Positions 27,849-36,092 of a stretch of 64,000 nucleotides of DNA are shown one piece after another. The position numbers were made by a program, and so were the translations under genes. Source of the stretch: Thermobifida halotolerans (lineage in GTDB: Bacteria > Actinomycetota > Actinomycetes > Streptosporangiales > Streptosporangiaceae); contig NZ_CP063196.1 in the NCBI RefSeq assembly GCF_003574835.2, positions 2,790,001-2,854,000 of the forward strand. Reading direction: 5' to 3'. Below the pieces are notes generated by a model. The model saw nothing but the letters and a program-made list of their open reading frames with translations. It ran no database searches and was not told where the DNA came from. Every line of letters begins with the position of its first letter. Position 1 is the stretch's first letter.

Positions 27849-28649
27849 CTACTGCGGCCCCTCCGCGATCGCCCCGCGCAGTCGGGCCTCGTCCAGGGGC
27901 GGGGCGCCCGAACGCAGCCACAGGAAGTACTCGACGTTGCCGGACGGGCCGGGCAGCGGGCTGGCGGCCACGCCGCACACTCCCAGCCCGAGTGTCCGGG
28001 CGTGGTCGGCGACGCCGCGCACCGCCTCGGCACGCAGTTCGGGGTCGCGGACCACGCCGCCGGAGCCGACCCGTTCCCGCCCCACCTCGAACTGGGGTTT
28101 GACCATCAGCGCGAAGTCGGCGCCGGGGGTGGCGCAGGCGGCCAGCGGGGCGAGCACCAGCCGCAGGGAGATGAAGGAGAGGTCGCCGACCACCAGGTCG
28201 GGGGCGGGCTCTCCGACGTGGGCGGGCGTGAGTTCGCGGACGTTCTGTCGTTCCAGCACCGTCACCCGGGGATCGCACCGCAGCGACCAGGCCAACTGGC
28301 CGTAGCCCACGTCGACCGCGATGACGTGGGCGGCTCCGCGCCGCAGCAGCACGTCGGTGAAGCCTCCCGTGGAGGCGCCCGCGTCCAGACAGCGGCGTCC
28401 CGCGACATCGATACCGAAGGCGTCGAGCGCGCCGACGAGCTTGTGGGCGCCCCGGGAGACGTAGACCGGTTCGTCGTCGGCCTTCACCACCACGATCGCC
28501 TGGTCGGCGCCGACCTGGGTGGCCGCCTTGGTGGCGGTGCCTCCCGCGACGCGGACCAGTCCCGCGTCGATGAGTTCGGCCGCGTGCGCCCGCGAGCGCG
28601 CATGGCCGCGCCGTACCAGTTCGGCGTCCAGTCGGCTGCGTCTGGCCAT
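27849..28649 (-). CDS. tlyA: TlyA-family rRNA (cytidine-2'-O)-methyltransferase, 266 aa
   Basis: An N-terminal S4 RNA-binding domain (RLDAELVRRGHARSRAHAAE, about residues 5-65) precedes a Rossmann methyltransferase. That domain has the SAM loop CLDAGASTGGFTDVLLRRGA and the K-D-K-E tetrad candidates in GAHKL, VVGDLSFISLR, MVKPQFEVG and NVEYFLW. Mycobacterial TlyA methylates 16S C1409 and 23S C1920, giving capreomycin sensitivity. ATG at 28649 was chosen by family length; GGAGGAG lies 14 nt upstream, somewhat far. Confidence 0.93.
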   Translation of the reverse strand: MARRSRLDAELVRRGHARSRAHAAELIDAGLVRVAGGTATKAATQVGADQAIVVVKADDEPVYVSRGAHKLVGALDAFGIDVAGRRCLDAGASTGGFTDVLLRRGAAHVIAVDVGYGQLAWSLRCDPRVTVLERQNVRELTPAHVGEPAPDLVVGDLSFISLRLVLAPLAACATPGADFALMVKPQFEVGRERVGSGGVVRDPELRAEAVRGVADHARTLGLGVCGVAASPLPGPSGNVEYFLWLRSGAPPLDEARLRGAIAEGPQ

Positions 28650-28752
28650 GTTCCGGTGTCCGTCTCCTCCGCCGTCACGGTTGCTGCTCACCCCACCGTA
28701 CGACTCCGGGGCGGGTGCGGCGTACAGCGGTCCGCCGTGCGCCGCGGCGGGG

Positions 28753-28926
28753 TCACGGTCGGCGGTCCCGGCCGTGGACGTCGAGGACGGAGAGCACCTC
28801 GGAGAGTTCCCGGTGCACCGTCTCGAACACGGCGACGTGCTCGGCGGTGGGGAGCCCGTCGAGGGACTCCAGCCGGCTCCGCACTCCCTCGGCGGTGCGT
28901 TCGGCGAGCGCTTCCTCGTCGGTCAT
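28753..28926 (-). CDS. Small acidic hypothetical protein, 57 aa
   Basis: A short frame starts ATG at 28926, overlapping the stop of the phasin-like gene by ATGA, and ends at 28753. The peptide runs MTDEEALAERTAEGVRSRLE and ends ELSEVLSVLDVHGRDRRP; it is acidic and predicted to be all-helical, with no transmembrane segment. Coupled placement and a sensible codon pattern support it being real. Small proteins like this between tlyA and a phasin-like gene recur in actinobacteria. Its function is unknown. Confidence 0.7.
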   Translation of the reverse strand: MTDEEALAERTAEGVRSRLESLDGLPTAEHVAVFETVHRELSEVLSVLDVHGRDRRP

Positions 28927-29711
28927 GACCTGTTCCCGTTCCTGGTGGAGCCGCGGCGCGCCGCGGACCGCTTGGTCTGGCTCTTGGTCGGGCGCGCGCG
29001 CGTGCTCTTGGTCCTGGCGCCGCGGGCGGCGCCCTTGGAATCGGGGGCGTCGGCGGCCTCCTCGGCCGGCTGCGGCCGCTCCGCCGGGGCCGCCGCCTCG
29101 CTTTTGTCCGCCGCCTCGCTTTTGTCCGCGGCCTCGGCCGCGTCCTCGGGGGTGTCGGGGAGCTCGGCGGGTCCGGGGGTTCGGGCGGAGGTCCGGGTTT
29201 CGGGCTCCGGCGCCGCCTCCGCGGCCGGGGTGTCCCCGGCGGTCGCGGCGTCCTCGGTCTCGGGCGGCTCGGGTGCGGTGGCCGCCGCGGTCCGCGCGGC
29301 GTCCTCGGCCGCGCTCCGTCGACGCTGGGCCGCCGTCACCGCGGCCAGGCGCCGCTCCAGTTCCGCGACCCGGCGGGCCAGCCGGTCGTAGTCGTCCCGG
29401 GGGACCACGTCGAGACGGTCCAGCAGCCGCGTGACCTCGCCCTCGACGAGGCGGCCGATCGCGGCGCGGTTGCTCCGGTTGGTCTCGATCAGTTCGGTCG
29501 CCAACGCCTGGATGCTGGGCCCCACGCGGACGCCGAGCACCGGCGCCTCACCGCTCTCCGCTCCGTTCCCACCGCCGTCGGCGGCGCGGACCGGCGTACG
29601 CTCGTCACTCTCCCTGAGCAGGGTCTTGGCCGCCGCGACCGCTCCCTTGCGGGTGAGTTCGGTGAGACCGCTGGCGGCTTCCAGATAGGCGCGTACCACG
29701 TCGACGACCAT
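28923..29711 (-). CDS. Phasin-like/coiled-coil protein with Ala-Glu and Lys-Arg-rich tail, 262 aa
   Basis: The N-terminal half (about residues 1-130) is helical and resembles PHA-granule phasin/polyhydroxyalkanoate-regulator proteins: VVDVVRAYLEAASGLTEL and ELIETNRSNRAAIGRLVEGE. A coiled coil follows, DDYDRLARRVAELERRLAAV. The second half is disordered: Ala/Glu/Pro-rich with a tandem DKSEAA-DKSEAA, then a basic end (KSTRARPTKSQTKRSAARRG) like histone H1 tails. The basic tail suggests nucleic-acid binding; both roles are inference. GAGGAG lies about 10 nt before ATG at 29711. It is divergent from the SCP2-like gene. Confidence 0.7.
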   Translation of the reverse strand: MVVDVVRAYLEAASGLTELTRKGAVAAAKTLLRESDERTPVRAADGGGNGAESGEAPVLGVRVGPSIQALATELIETNRSNRAAIGRLVEGEVTRLLDRLDVVPRDDYDRLARRVAELERRLAAVTAAQRRRSAAEDAARTAAATAPEPPETEDAATAGDTPAAEAAPEPETRTSARTPGPAELPDTPEDAAEAADKSEAADKSEAAAPAERPQPAEEAADAPDSKGAARGARTKSTRARPTKSQTKRSAARRGSTRNGNRS

Positions 29712-29904
29712 ATTGAACGTGCTCCTCGAAGAATCCAGGTGTGCCGGCGGTGCCCGCTGAGAAAAGCCCCGGGAGAAACCTACCCGTATCCTCCCGGCCG
29801 CGGGGCCCGACCTCGCAGAACCGCACCTTCCCACACCCTCTGTCCGGCTTGTCACAGATGCGGCTTGACTTCCGAACGCCGCCTGTTGGGGCATGATGGG
29901 GGGT

Positions 29905-30255
29905 ATGGCCAACGTGGAAGAATGCCGTTCCGCCATCGACCGGGTGTCCGACCGGATCAACCGGCTCGACGAGGCGCAGCGGCGCGCGCACATCGTGGAG
30001 CGGACGGTCAGCCTCACCGTCAGCGACCTGCGGACCGTCTTCACGATGCGACTGACCCCCCAGGGGCTGGTCGACGCCGCCGAGCACCCCCTCGGCTCCG
30101 GGGACGGACGCGCCCAGGTGCGCATCACCGTCGCCAGCGACGACCTCGTGGCCCTGGCCGACGACCGCATGGACTTCGCCAAGGCCCTGCTGACCGGCCG
30201 AATCAAGGTGAAGGCAAGCCTCGGTGACATGGCACGGCTGCGCAAACTGCTGTAG
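29905..30255 (+). CDS. SCP2-like sterol-carrier-fold protein, 116 aa
   Basis: This small protein contains an SCP2-type fold: LTVSDLRTVFTMRLTPQGLV and ITVASDDLVALADDRMDFAK, ending ALLTGRIKVKASLGDMARLR. The last segment, a lipid-carrier C-terminal pattern with G-R-I/L-K-V-K, is the family hallmark. ATG at 29905 (MANVEECRSAID) has a G-rich element (TGGGGGG) directly upstream. The ligand is unknown, and the family occurs beside HAD-IIA/tlyA clusters in actinobacteria. It lies 49 bp upstream of the DUF1015 gene on the same strand. Confidence 0.85.
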   Translation: MANVEECRSAIDRVSDRINRLDEAQRRAHIVERTVSLTVSDLRTVFTMRLTPQGLVDAAEHPLGSGDGRAQVRITVASDDLVALADDRMDFAKALLTGRIKVKASLGDMARLRKLL

Positions 30256-30304
30256 TCGCCGCGTTCCCCCGGTCCCGGGAGCATCCGACCGGTATCGTTC
30301 TGGG

Positions 30305-31645
30305 GTGTCGGAATCCGCAGCAGACGTCCTCTCCCTCGTGCCGTTCCGCGGGCTGCGCTACGCGTCCCCCGACGCCCGTCCCCTCCTCGAGACTCCCGAC
30401 CTGGATCCGGCGCTCGCGCTGGCTCCTCCCTACGACGTGTTGACCGCCGACGCCGTCACCGACCTGGTGCGGGCCGATCCCCGCAACGCCGTCCGCCTGA
30501 CGCTGCCCCCGGCGGCCGACCCCCGAAGCGGCCTGTCCGGTCCCGACCGCTACGCGCGGGCCGCGCGCACGCTGCACCGCTGGATCGCCGAGGGCGTCCT
30601 CGTCCGCGACGCCGATCCCGCACTGTACGTGTACGAGCAGACCGGTCCCGACGGCGTCCGCCAACGCGGCCTCATCGGGGCCCTGCGGCTTCCCCCTCCC
30701 CGCGGCCGGGCGGTGCGCGGCCACGAGGACGTCCTCGAGTCCTCCGTCGCCGACCGCGTCCGGCTGATGGAGCGGACCCGCGCGAACCTGGAACCGATCT
30801 TCCTGCTCTACCGGGGCGGCACGGGACCGTCGAGGGGAGCGGCGACCACGCTGACCGGTGCCGCGTGCCGGGAGACCCCGCTGACCGACACCGTCACCGG
30901 TGACGGCACCCGGCACCGGCTGTGGGCGATCACCGATCCGGACCGGCACGCCGCCGTCGCGGCCGACCTGTCCTCCCGGAGCGCGATGATCGCCGACGGC
31001 CACCACCGGTACGCCGCCTACCAGAGGCTGCGGGCGAGGCATCCGGGGCGGCGGTCGTGGGCCCACGGACTCGCCCTTCTCGTCGACTCCGACTCCTTCC
31101 CCCCTCGCCTCAACGCGATCCACCGCGTGTTCGACGGGGTGGCCGCGCGACGGATGGCGCGTGCGGCCACCGCGCACGCCCGGGTGGACGACCTCACCGG
31201 CCTGTCCCTCGCCGAGGCCGCGGCCCGACTGGCCGATGCGGCCCGGCGGGGCCCCGCGCTGCTGCTGGCCGACACCCGGCACGGTTTCCTCGTGCACGAG
31301 GTGGACCGCGCCGCGCTGGCCGCCGCCCTTCCGCACCGCTCCGAGCAGTGGCGCTCGCTGCCCACCGCGGTACTGTGCCACGTGCTCCTCCCACGGTGCG
31401 GGCTGCGTGACGAGGACGCCCGCCTGGTCCACGACGACGCGGCCGAGGCCGCCGCGGCGGCCGGGAAGGGCCGGGGGACCGCGGTGATCCTGCCCCCTCC
31501 GCGGATCGACGACGTCTACGCGGTGGCCGCCCACGGCGAACTGACCCCCCGTAAATCAACGTCCTTCACCCCCAAACCGCGCACCGGTCTGGTGCTGCGT
31601 GTCCTCGAACCCGCCGACGACCCGGACAGTGACGGAAGACGATGA
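30305..31645 (+). CDS. DUF1015-family protein, 446 aa
   Basis: The protein matches the widespread DUF1015 (PF06245) family: LVPFRGLRYASPDARP near the start, ALAPPYDVLTADAV, the highly conserved MIADGHHRYAAYQRLR in the middle (ADGHHRY is the family signature) and MERTRANLEPIFLLY. It is soluble and of unknown biochemical function. GTG at 30305 was chosen because the family N-terminus follows it directly. Its stop overlaps the HAD gene start (ATGA), so the two are coupled, an association recurring in actinobacteria. Confidence 0.85.
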   Translation: MSESAADVLSLVPFRGLRYASPDARPLLETPDLDPALALAPPYDVLTADAVTDLVRADPRNAVRLTLPPAADPRSGLSGPDRYARAARTLHRWIAEGVLVRDADPALYVYEQTGPDGVRQRGLIGALRLPPPRGRAVRGHEDVLESSVADRVRLMERTRANLEPIFLLYRGGTGPSRGAATTLTGAACRETPLTDTVTGDGTRHRLWAITDPDRHAAVAADLSSRSAMIADGHHRYAAYQRLRARHPGRRSWAHGLALLVDSDSFPPRLNAIHRVFDGVAARRMARAATAHARVDDLTGLSLAEAAARLADAARRGPALLLADTRHGFLVHEVDRAALAAALPHRSEQWRSLPTAVLCHVLLPRCGLRDEDARLVHDDAAEAAAAAGKGRGTAVILPPPRIDDVYAVAAHGELTPRKSTSFTPKPRTGLVLRVLEPADDPDSDGRR

Positions 31646-32646
31646 CTCTGCTGGCCGCATCCCGCCCTCTGCACTCGGTCTACGACACCGCCCTGATCGA
31701 CCTGGACGGTGTGGTCTACCTCGGTCCCCGAGTGGTTCCCGCCGCCCCCGACGCCGTGGCCAAGGCCCGCGCCCAGGGGATGCGGGTGGCCTTCGTGACC
31801 AACAACGCCGCACGCACCCCCGCGGCCATCGCCGAGCGCCTCACCGCGCTGGGGGTCACCGCGGCGGTCGACGAGGTGGTCACCTCCGCACAGGCCGCCG
31901 CCCGGCTGATCGCCGAACGGGTCGCCCCGGGCTCGCCGGTGCTGGTGGTCGGTGACACGGGACTGCGTCAGGCGGTGCGCGCCCAGGGGCTGCGCCCGGT
32001 GACGACCGTCCACGACCGGCCGGTGGCCGTGGTCCAGGGGTATGCGCCCCGCTCGGGGTTCGACCTGGCGATCGAGGGGGCGCTCGCGGTGGCCGCGGGC
32101 GCCCTGTTCGTGGTGAGCAACAACGACGCCACCGCCCCCATGGGCCGCGGCATCCAACCGGGAAACGGGTCCTTCGCCCGGGTGATCGCCCACGCCACCC
32201 GGCAGGAGCCGCTCGTGGCGGGCAAACCGGAACCGCCGCTGCACGACGAGGGCGTGCGCCGCACCGGTGCCGTCGACCCGCTGGTGATCGGCGACCGCCT
32301 CGACACCGACATCGAGAGCGCGACCCGGCGCGGCGCACACAGTCTGCTGGTGCTGTCGGGGGTGACCACCCCTCTGGAACTCCTGCTGGCTCCGCCCAAG
32401 CACCGCCCCTCCTACCTCGCCCACGACATCGGAGGACTCAACGAGACGCACCCGCAGGTCCTGCTGGACGGCGGTCGGGCGCACTGCGGAGGGTGGACCG
32501 CCTCGGTGCGCGGGGGTCGACTGGAACTCCGGGGAGCGGGAGAGCGCCTCGACGGCCTCCGGGCGCTGTGCGTGGCCGCGTGGCACAGCGACCACGTGCT
32601 CTCCCCCGCCTCGCTTCGGGAGACCACCGGTCTGCTGGGCTGGTGA
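31642..32646 (+). CDS. HAD-IIA (NagD-like) sugar-phosphatase, 334 aa
   Basis: This is a HAD-superfamily phosphatase of subclass IIA. Motif I is ALIDLDGVVYLG (DxD nucleophile), motif II VAFVTNNAARTP, motif III the Lys in VAGKPEPPLHDE, and motif IV VIGDRLDTDIESATRRG. The C2 cap sits between motifs II and III. An extra C-terminal domain of about 60 residues extends it beyond E. coli NagD. It is translationally coupled to the DUF1015 gene. The substrate is unknown; small phosphorylated metabolites or damaged glycolytic by-products are usual for the group. It ends 8 bp from the convergent SSB-like gene. Confidence 0.9.
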   Translation: MTLLAASRPLHSVYDTALIDLDGVVYLGPRVVPAAPDAVAKARAQGMRVAFVTNNAARTPAAIAERLTALGVTAAVDEVVTSAQAAARLIAERVAPGSPVLVVGDTGLRQAVRAQGLRPVTTVHDRPVAVVQGYAPRSGFDLAIEGALAVAAGALFVVSNNDATAPMGRGIQPGNGSFARVIAHATRQEPLVAGKPEPPLHDEGVRRTGAVDPLVIGDRLDTDIESATRRGAHSLLVLSGVTTPLELLLAPPKHRPSYLAHDIGGLNETHPQVLLDGGRAHCGGWTASVRGGRLELRGAGERLDGLRALCVAAWHSDHVLSPASLRETTGLLGW

Positions 32647-32654
32647 CCGGAGTC

Positions 32655-33074
32655 TCATGCCCCTGCCCTGACCCGCCACGCGGTCTTGGCCTCGACCTCG
32701 AAGACGCTGGCCGCGCCGTTCGCGGAACGCCAGAACCGCCGCCGCAGCGCACCGGTGACCTGGACGGTGTCGCCGATCCGCCAGTCCCGGGTGAGTTCGA
32801 CCATGTCCTTGTGGAAGCTGACACAGGTGATGGGATCGACCTGCTGGTTGGAGCGCTGCTCCGACGGAGGCCGGGCCACCGCGATGCGCCAGGTCACCAA
32901 CTGGTCCCCGCTGGGAAGTTCCCGCACCGAGGGTTCGGCGGTGACCCGGCCGGCGAGCAGGATCTCGTTGCGGTGCCCGACGGCCCGCTGGGCTGCCTGC
33001 TCGCGGCGGGGCGCGGTCCGCTCCCCGGACGCGGAACCGTTCGGAGAGACGGGGATCGGCGACGGGTTGTGCAT
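32655..33074 (-). CDS. SSB-family (OB-fold) single-stranded DNA-binding protein paralogue, 139 aa
   Basis: An OB fold is recognisable: NEILLAGRVTAEPSVRELPS, LVTWRIAVARPPSEQRSNQQ, ITCVSFHKDMVELTRDWRIG and DTVQVTGALRRRFWRS. About 33 basic/Ser-Pro residues precede the fold. It lacks the acidic DDxPF-type C-terminal tip of the replicative SSB and ends FEVEAKTAWRVRAGA, so it is a tailless secondary SSB. Similar proteins function in competence or sporulation-septum chromosome handling in streptomycetes (SsbB). ATG at 33074 has GAGAGGA upstream. It is divergent from the metallo-beta-lactamase gene. Confidence 0.82.
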   Translation of the reverse strand: MHNPSPIPVSPNGSASGERTAPRREQAAQRAVGHRNEILLAGRVTAEPSVRELPSGDQLVTWRIAVARPPSEQRSNQQVDPITCVSFHKDMVELTRDWRIGDTVQVTGALRRRFWRSANGAASVFEVEAKTAWRVRAGA

Positions 33075-33276
33075 GATCGTCCTCTCAGACTGGGGAACCG
33101 GTGACTCCCGTGCCGCGGGAGCCTGCCTCCATTCCAGAGTCGCCCGGTTCCCCGGCGTGACGGAAGCCGAATCCGTCGCCTGTGGACAACGGGAGGACAG
33201 CCCTGCCACCGCGGCACAGAAGATGTGAACTAGATTCGGATTCGGCCGGCGGAGAGTCGAGGGAGAGGAACAGAGC

Positions 33277-34272
33277 ATGGTGGAGCAGACAGCGGATGCC
33301 GTCAACGACGACATCGTCCCGCTCGGTGACGAGACCTTCGCGATCGACACCAGGATGGCGGGCTACCGGGGCATCACGTCCAGCTACCTGATCCGTTCGG
33401 AACGCCCGTGCGTCGTGGAGGTCGGCACCGCCGGATCCGCTCCGGTGCTCCGCGACGCGGTGTTCTCCCTGGGCGTGGCGGCGGAGGAGTTGGCCACGGT
33501 GGTGGTCACCCACATCCACCTGGACCACGCGGGCGGCACCGGAGAACTCGCCCGGATGTTTCCCAACGCCGAGATCGTGGTGCACGAGCGCGGCGCCCGC
33601 CACCTCGCCGACCCGTCCCGCCTGATGCGCAGCGCCCGCATGGTGTGGGGCGACCGCCTCGACGTGCTGTTCGGCGAGATGTCGCCGACCGAGGCGAACC
33701 GGATCCGGGCGGTGAACACCGGCGACGCGATCGACCTGGGAGCGGGGCGCACGCTGACCGCCCACTACTCTCCCGGCCACGCCAAGCACCACGTCGGACT
33801 GGTGGACTCCGCGACCGGCGACCTGTACGTGGGGGACGCGGCCGGTATGTACAACCCGTACACCGGTGACGTGCGTCCGGCCACCCCGCCACCGGACTTC
33901 GACCTGGAGGCGGCTTTGGGCTCGCTGCGGCTGTTCGGCGACATCCGACCGCAACGGCTGATGTTCTCGCATTTCGGAGCGGTCGACGAGGTCGAGACGA
34001 CCCTGGAGCGCTCGGTCGAGGAACTGCGTGTGTGGGTGGACACCGTGCGGGAGTCCCACAGCACCGGTGGGGACCTGGACCACGCGGTCGCCATGGTGCG
34101 CGAGCGTGTGCTGGACCGGTACCGCCCGGTTCCCGAGGAGGTCCCGGAGGGGACACAGGAGATCCTGGAGACTCTCAGCGGCGCGGAGGGCAACGTCTCC
34201 GGCATCGTGCACTGGCTCGACCGGCTCCGGGCGGAGCAGGAGGCGGCCGGGCGGCACGGGTCCGCGGACTGA
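33277..34272 (+). CDS. Metallo-beta-lactamase-fold hydrolase, 331 aa
   Basis: This Zn hydrolase fold has the HxHxDH signature VVTHIHLDHAGGTGELA (about residues 78-94), a second-site His in HYSPGHAKHHVGL, the bridging Asp in LYVGDAAGMYNPYTG and a C-terminal His in LMFSHFGAVDEV. About 90 C-terminal helical residues are specific to this subgroup. It is similar to uncharacterised actinobacterial MBL proteins; a thioesterase/glyoxalase-II-like role is possible. It is followed by a 274-bp gap containing only GC-rich short repeats and a weak hairpin near 34365. Confidence 0.85.
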   Translation: MVEQTADAVNDDIVPLGDETFAIDTRMAGYRGITSSYLIRSERPCVVEVGTAGSAPVLRDAVFSLGVAAEELATVVVTHIHLDHAGGTGELARMFPNAEIVVHERGARHLADPSRLMRSARMVWGDRLDVLFGEMSPTEANRIRAVNTGDAIDLGAGRTLTAHYSPGHAKHHVGLVDSATGDLYVGDAAGMYNPYTGDVRPATPPPDFDLEAALGSLRLFGDIRPQRLMFSHFGAVDEVETTLERSVEELRVWVDTVRESHSTGGDLDHAVAMVRERVLDRYRPVPEEVPEGTQEILETLSGAEGNVSGIVHWLDRLRAEQEAAGRHGSAD

Positions 34273-34546
34273 CCACCGCGACCCGGGCGGCTCAGGAGAG
34301 TCTCGAGGCTGCCTCGGCCTCAGGAGGAGTTCCGGGCGGCCCGGCCCTGGGGGACGTGAAGCATCAGCCCCGGGGGTGCTGACGGCGAAGCGGTCAGGGC
34401 GGCCCGGCGCCGAACCGCGAAAGCCCCGCCCCGCAGCCCCGCCTCCGGAGAAGCACCTCGTCGCGCCCGCAATCTCCCGGGCATCGGCCCTGCCGCCGAT
34501 GCGGGGAGACTCGTCCTGGCTGTCCGGCGTCGGCCGCTAGAGTCGT

Positions 34547-35527
34547 GTGGTGGGTCTCATTCTGCGTCATTTCCGTCCCGCCGACGCACCGGCCGTCCTC
34601 GACCTCAGTCGACACGTCACTCCCCGTCTGGTCGACACCGCCGTGGCGTTTCGGGAACGGGTGGCTCGCCTGTCGAGCGGCGGACAGGCCCGGTTCGTCG
34701 TCGCGGAGCTCGACGGAGCCGTCGTGGGCCACGCCGCGGCCGAACCGGACCGGGAGACCCCGCTTCCCGGTCAGGGTGTGGTGAACGTGGTTGTCGCTCC
34801 ACACCACCGGCGCAGAGGCGTGGGAAGCGCACTGCTGCGCACCGCCGAGAAGCACGTGGTCGACTCCGGCGGTGTCGTGCTGCGCACCGTTGTCCAGGAC
34901 ACGCCGGAATCGGTGCGGTTCGCCGAGCAGCGCGGCTACGCACGCCGTTCCAGCACCCGGTTCCAGGAGCTGGACCTGGCCGCGCTGCCCCCGGTTCCTC
35001 CTCCGCCCGAGGGCGCCCGGCTGTGCTCCTACCGGGACTTCCGGTCCGATCCGCGTTCCCTGCACGCCGTCGAGGAGGTCGCGGCGCGGGACGAGCCCTT
35101 CGACATCCCCTATGGCAGCCCCTCCTATCCGGAGTGGCTGGCCGCGATCTGGCGGAACCCGCTGCTGGACCTCGACCTGAGCACCGCGGTGGTGGTGGAC
35201 GACCGTCCGGTGTGCGTCGTCACGCTGCTGGCCGAGGGGCCGGCGGTGTACTCCGTCATGACCGGCACGTCTCCCGGCCACCGCGGCCGTGGACTGGCCA
35301 GATACGCCAAGAGCGCCGCCCTGCACCGCGCCAGAGAGCGCGGCTTCCGGGTCGCTCTCACCGGGAACGCCGAGGAGAACGCGCCCATGCTCGCGGTGAA
35401 CGAGTGGCTGGGCTACCGGACCCACGCGAGGGAGTTCCTGTACACCAAGTCGGTGCGTCCGCCGGGGTCCCGACGGTGGTCCGGAATCCGAGCTCTCAGG
35501 GTGCTCCCGGCAGCCCGAGGGCGGTGA
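34547..35527 (+). CDS. Tandem GNAT N-acetyltransferase, 326 aa
   Basis: Two GNAT domains are present. The N-terminal one has VNVVVAPHHRRRGVGSALLR (acetyl-CoA loop R/Q-x2-G-x-G/A); the C-terminal one has VMTGTSPGHRGRGLARYAKS. Such duplicates acetylate small molecules or aminoglycoside-like compounds; the substrate is unknown. Two consecutive GTG codons (34547 and 34550) compete as start. The 3' end overlaps the convergent NUDIX gene by 32 bp. Confidence 0.85.
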   Translation: MVGLILRHFRPADAPAVLDLSRHVTPRLVDTAVAFRERVARLSSGGQARFVVAELDGAVVGHAAAEPDRETPLPGQGVVNVVVAPHHRRRGVGSALLRTAEKHVVDSGGVVLRTVVQDTPESVRFAEQRGYARRSSTRFQELDLAALPPVPPPPEGARLCSYRDFRSDPRSLHAVEEVAARDEPFDIPYGSPSYPEWLAAIWRNPLLDLDLSTAVVVDDRPVCVVTLLAEGPAVYSVMTGTSPGHRGRGLARYAKSAALHRARERGFRVALTGNAEENAPMLAVNEWLGYRTHAREFLYTKSVRPPGSRRWSGIRALRVLPAARGR

Positions 35528-35927
35528 GCAGATGCGCGTACAGGCCGTCGGTGAAGGACAGGTCGGGCGGCAGCACGTCGAAGGCCCGCACCTCCACGGT
35601 CTCGTGTTCTCCGGTCAGCGGTGCCAGAGCGGCCAGTCGGGCGTGGGTGACCACGGTCGTGTGCCCGCTGGGCAGCACGTAGTGGCCGACGACGCGCAGG
35701 TCCGCCAGTTCCGCCCCGGCCTCCTCGCGTGCCTCCCGGCGGGCGGTGGCCTCGATGTCCTCCCCCGCCTCGGCGTGCCCTCCGGGGAACTCCCAGGCGC
35801 GGTCACGGTGGCGGACCATGACGGGCCTGCGCCCGGAGAACAGCAGGACGACGACGGAGTCGTGGACGGTCGGCAGGTCTCCGAGGCGGACGGTGGCTCC
35901 GTTCAGCGGACGCGGGTCCACGGTCAT
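35496..35927 (-). CDS. NUDIX hydrolase, 143 aa
   Basis: The complete NUDIX box GX5EX7REUXEEXGU is visible as GGHAEAGEDIEATARREARE followed by EAGAEL. It hydrolyses nucleoside diphosphates linked to another moiety; substrate is unknown. The preceding strand DSVVVLLFSGRRPVMVRHRD and EFPGGHAEAG are normal for the family. ATG at 35927. Tail-to-tail overlap with the GNAT gene is unusual but plausible in compact genomes. Confidence 0.9.
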   Translation of the reverse strand: MTVDPRPLNGATVRLGDLPTVHDSVVVLLFSGRRPVMVRHRDRAWEFPGGHAEAGEDIEATARREAREEAGAELADLRVVGHYVLPSGHTTVVTHARLAALAPLTGEHETVEVRAFDVLPPDLSFTDGLYAHLLTALGLPGAP

Positions 35928-36030
35928 GGGCGGGGACTGCCTCCCTTCCGGACAGAGGGCCTCTGCTGTCGAGGCCGTGGTTGCTCCCGCTCCGCCCCGG
36001 CCGCGGATCCCGTACCGGTGGGGAGGGACC

Positions 36031-36062
36031 GGTCCGGTCCCGGTACGTTCCGGAACCGGACC
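36031..36062 (-). terminator. Terminator of the TPR-like gene
   Basis: A 13-bp stem with one mismatch (36031-36043 with 36050-36062, GGTCCGGT...ACCGGACC) closes a 6-nt loop. It begins about 30 bp after the TPR-like stop codon. Confidence 0.55.
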
Positions 36063-36092
36063 GTGTGCGGGAGAGGGCTGGGACGGGCGGAG

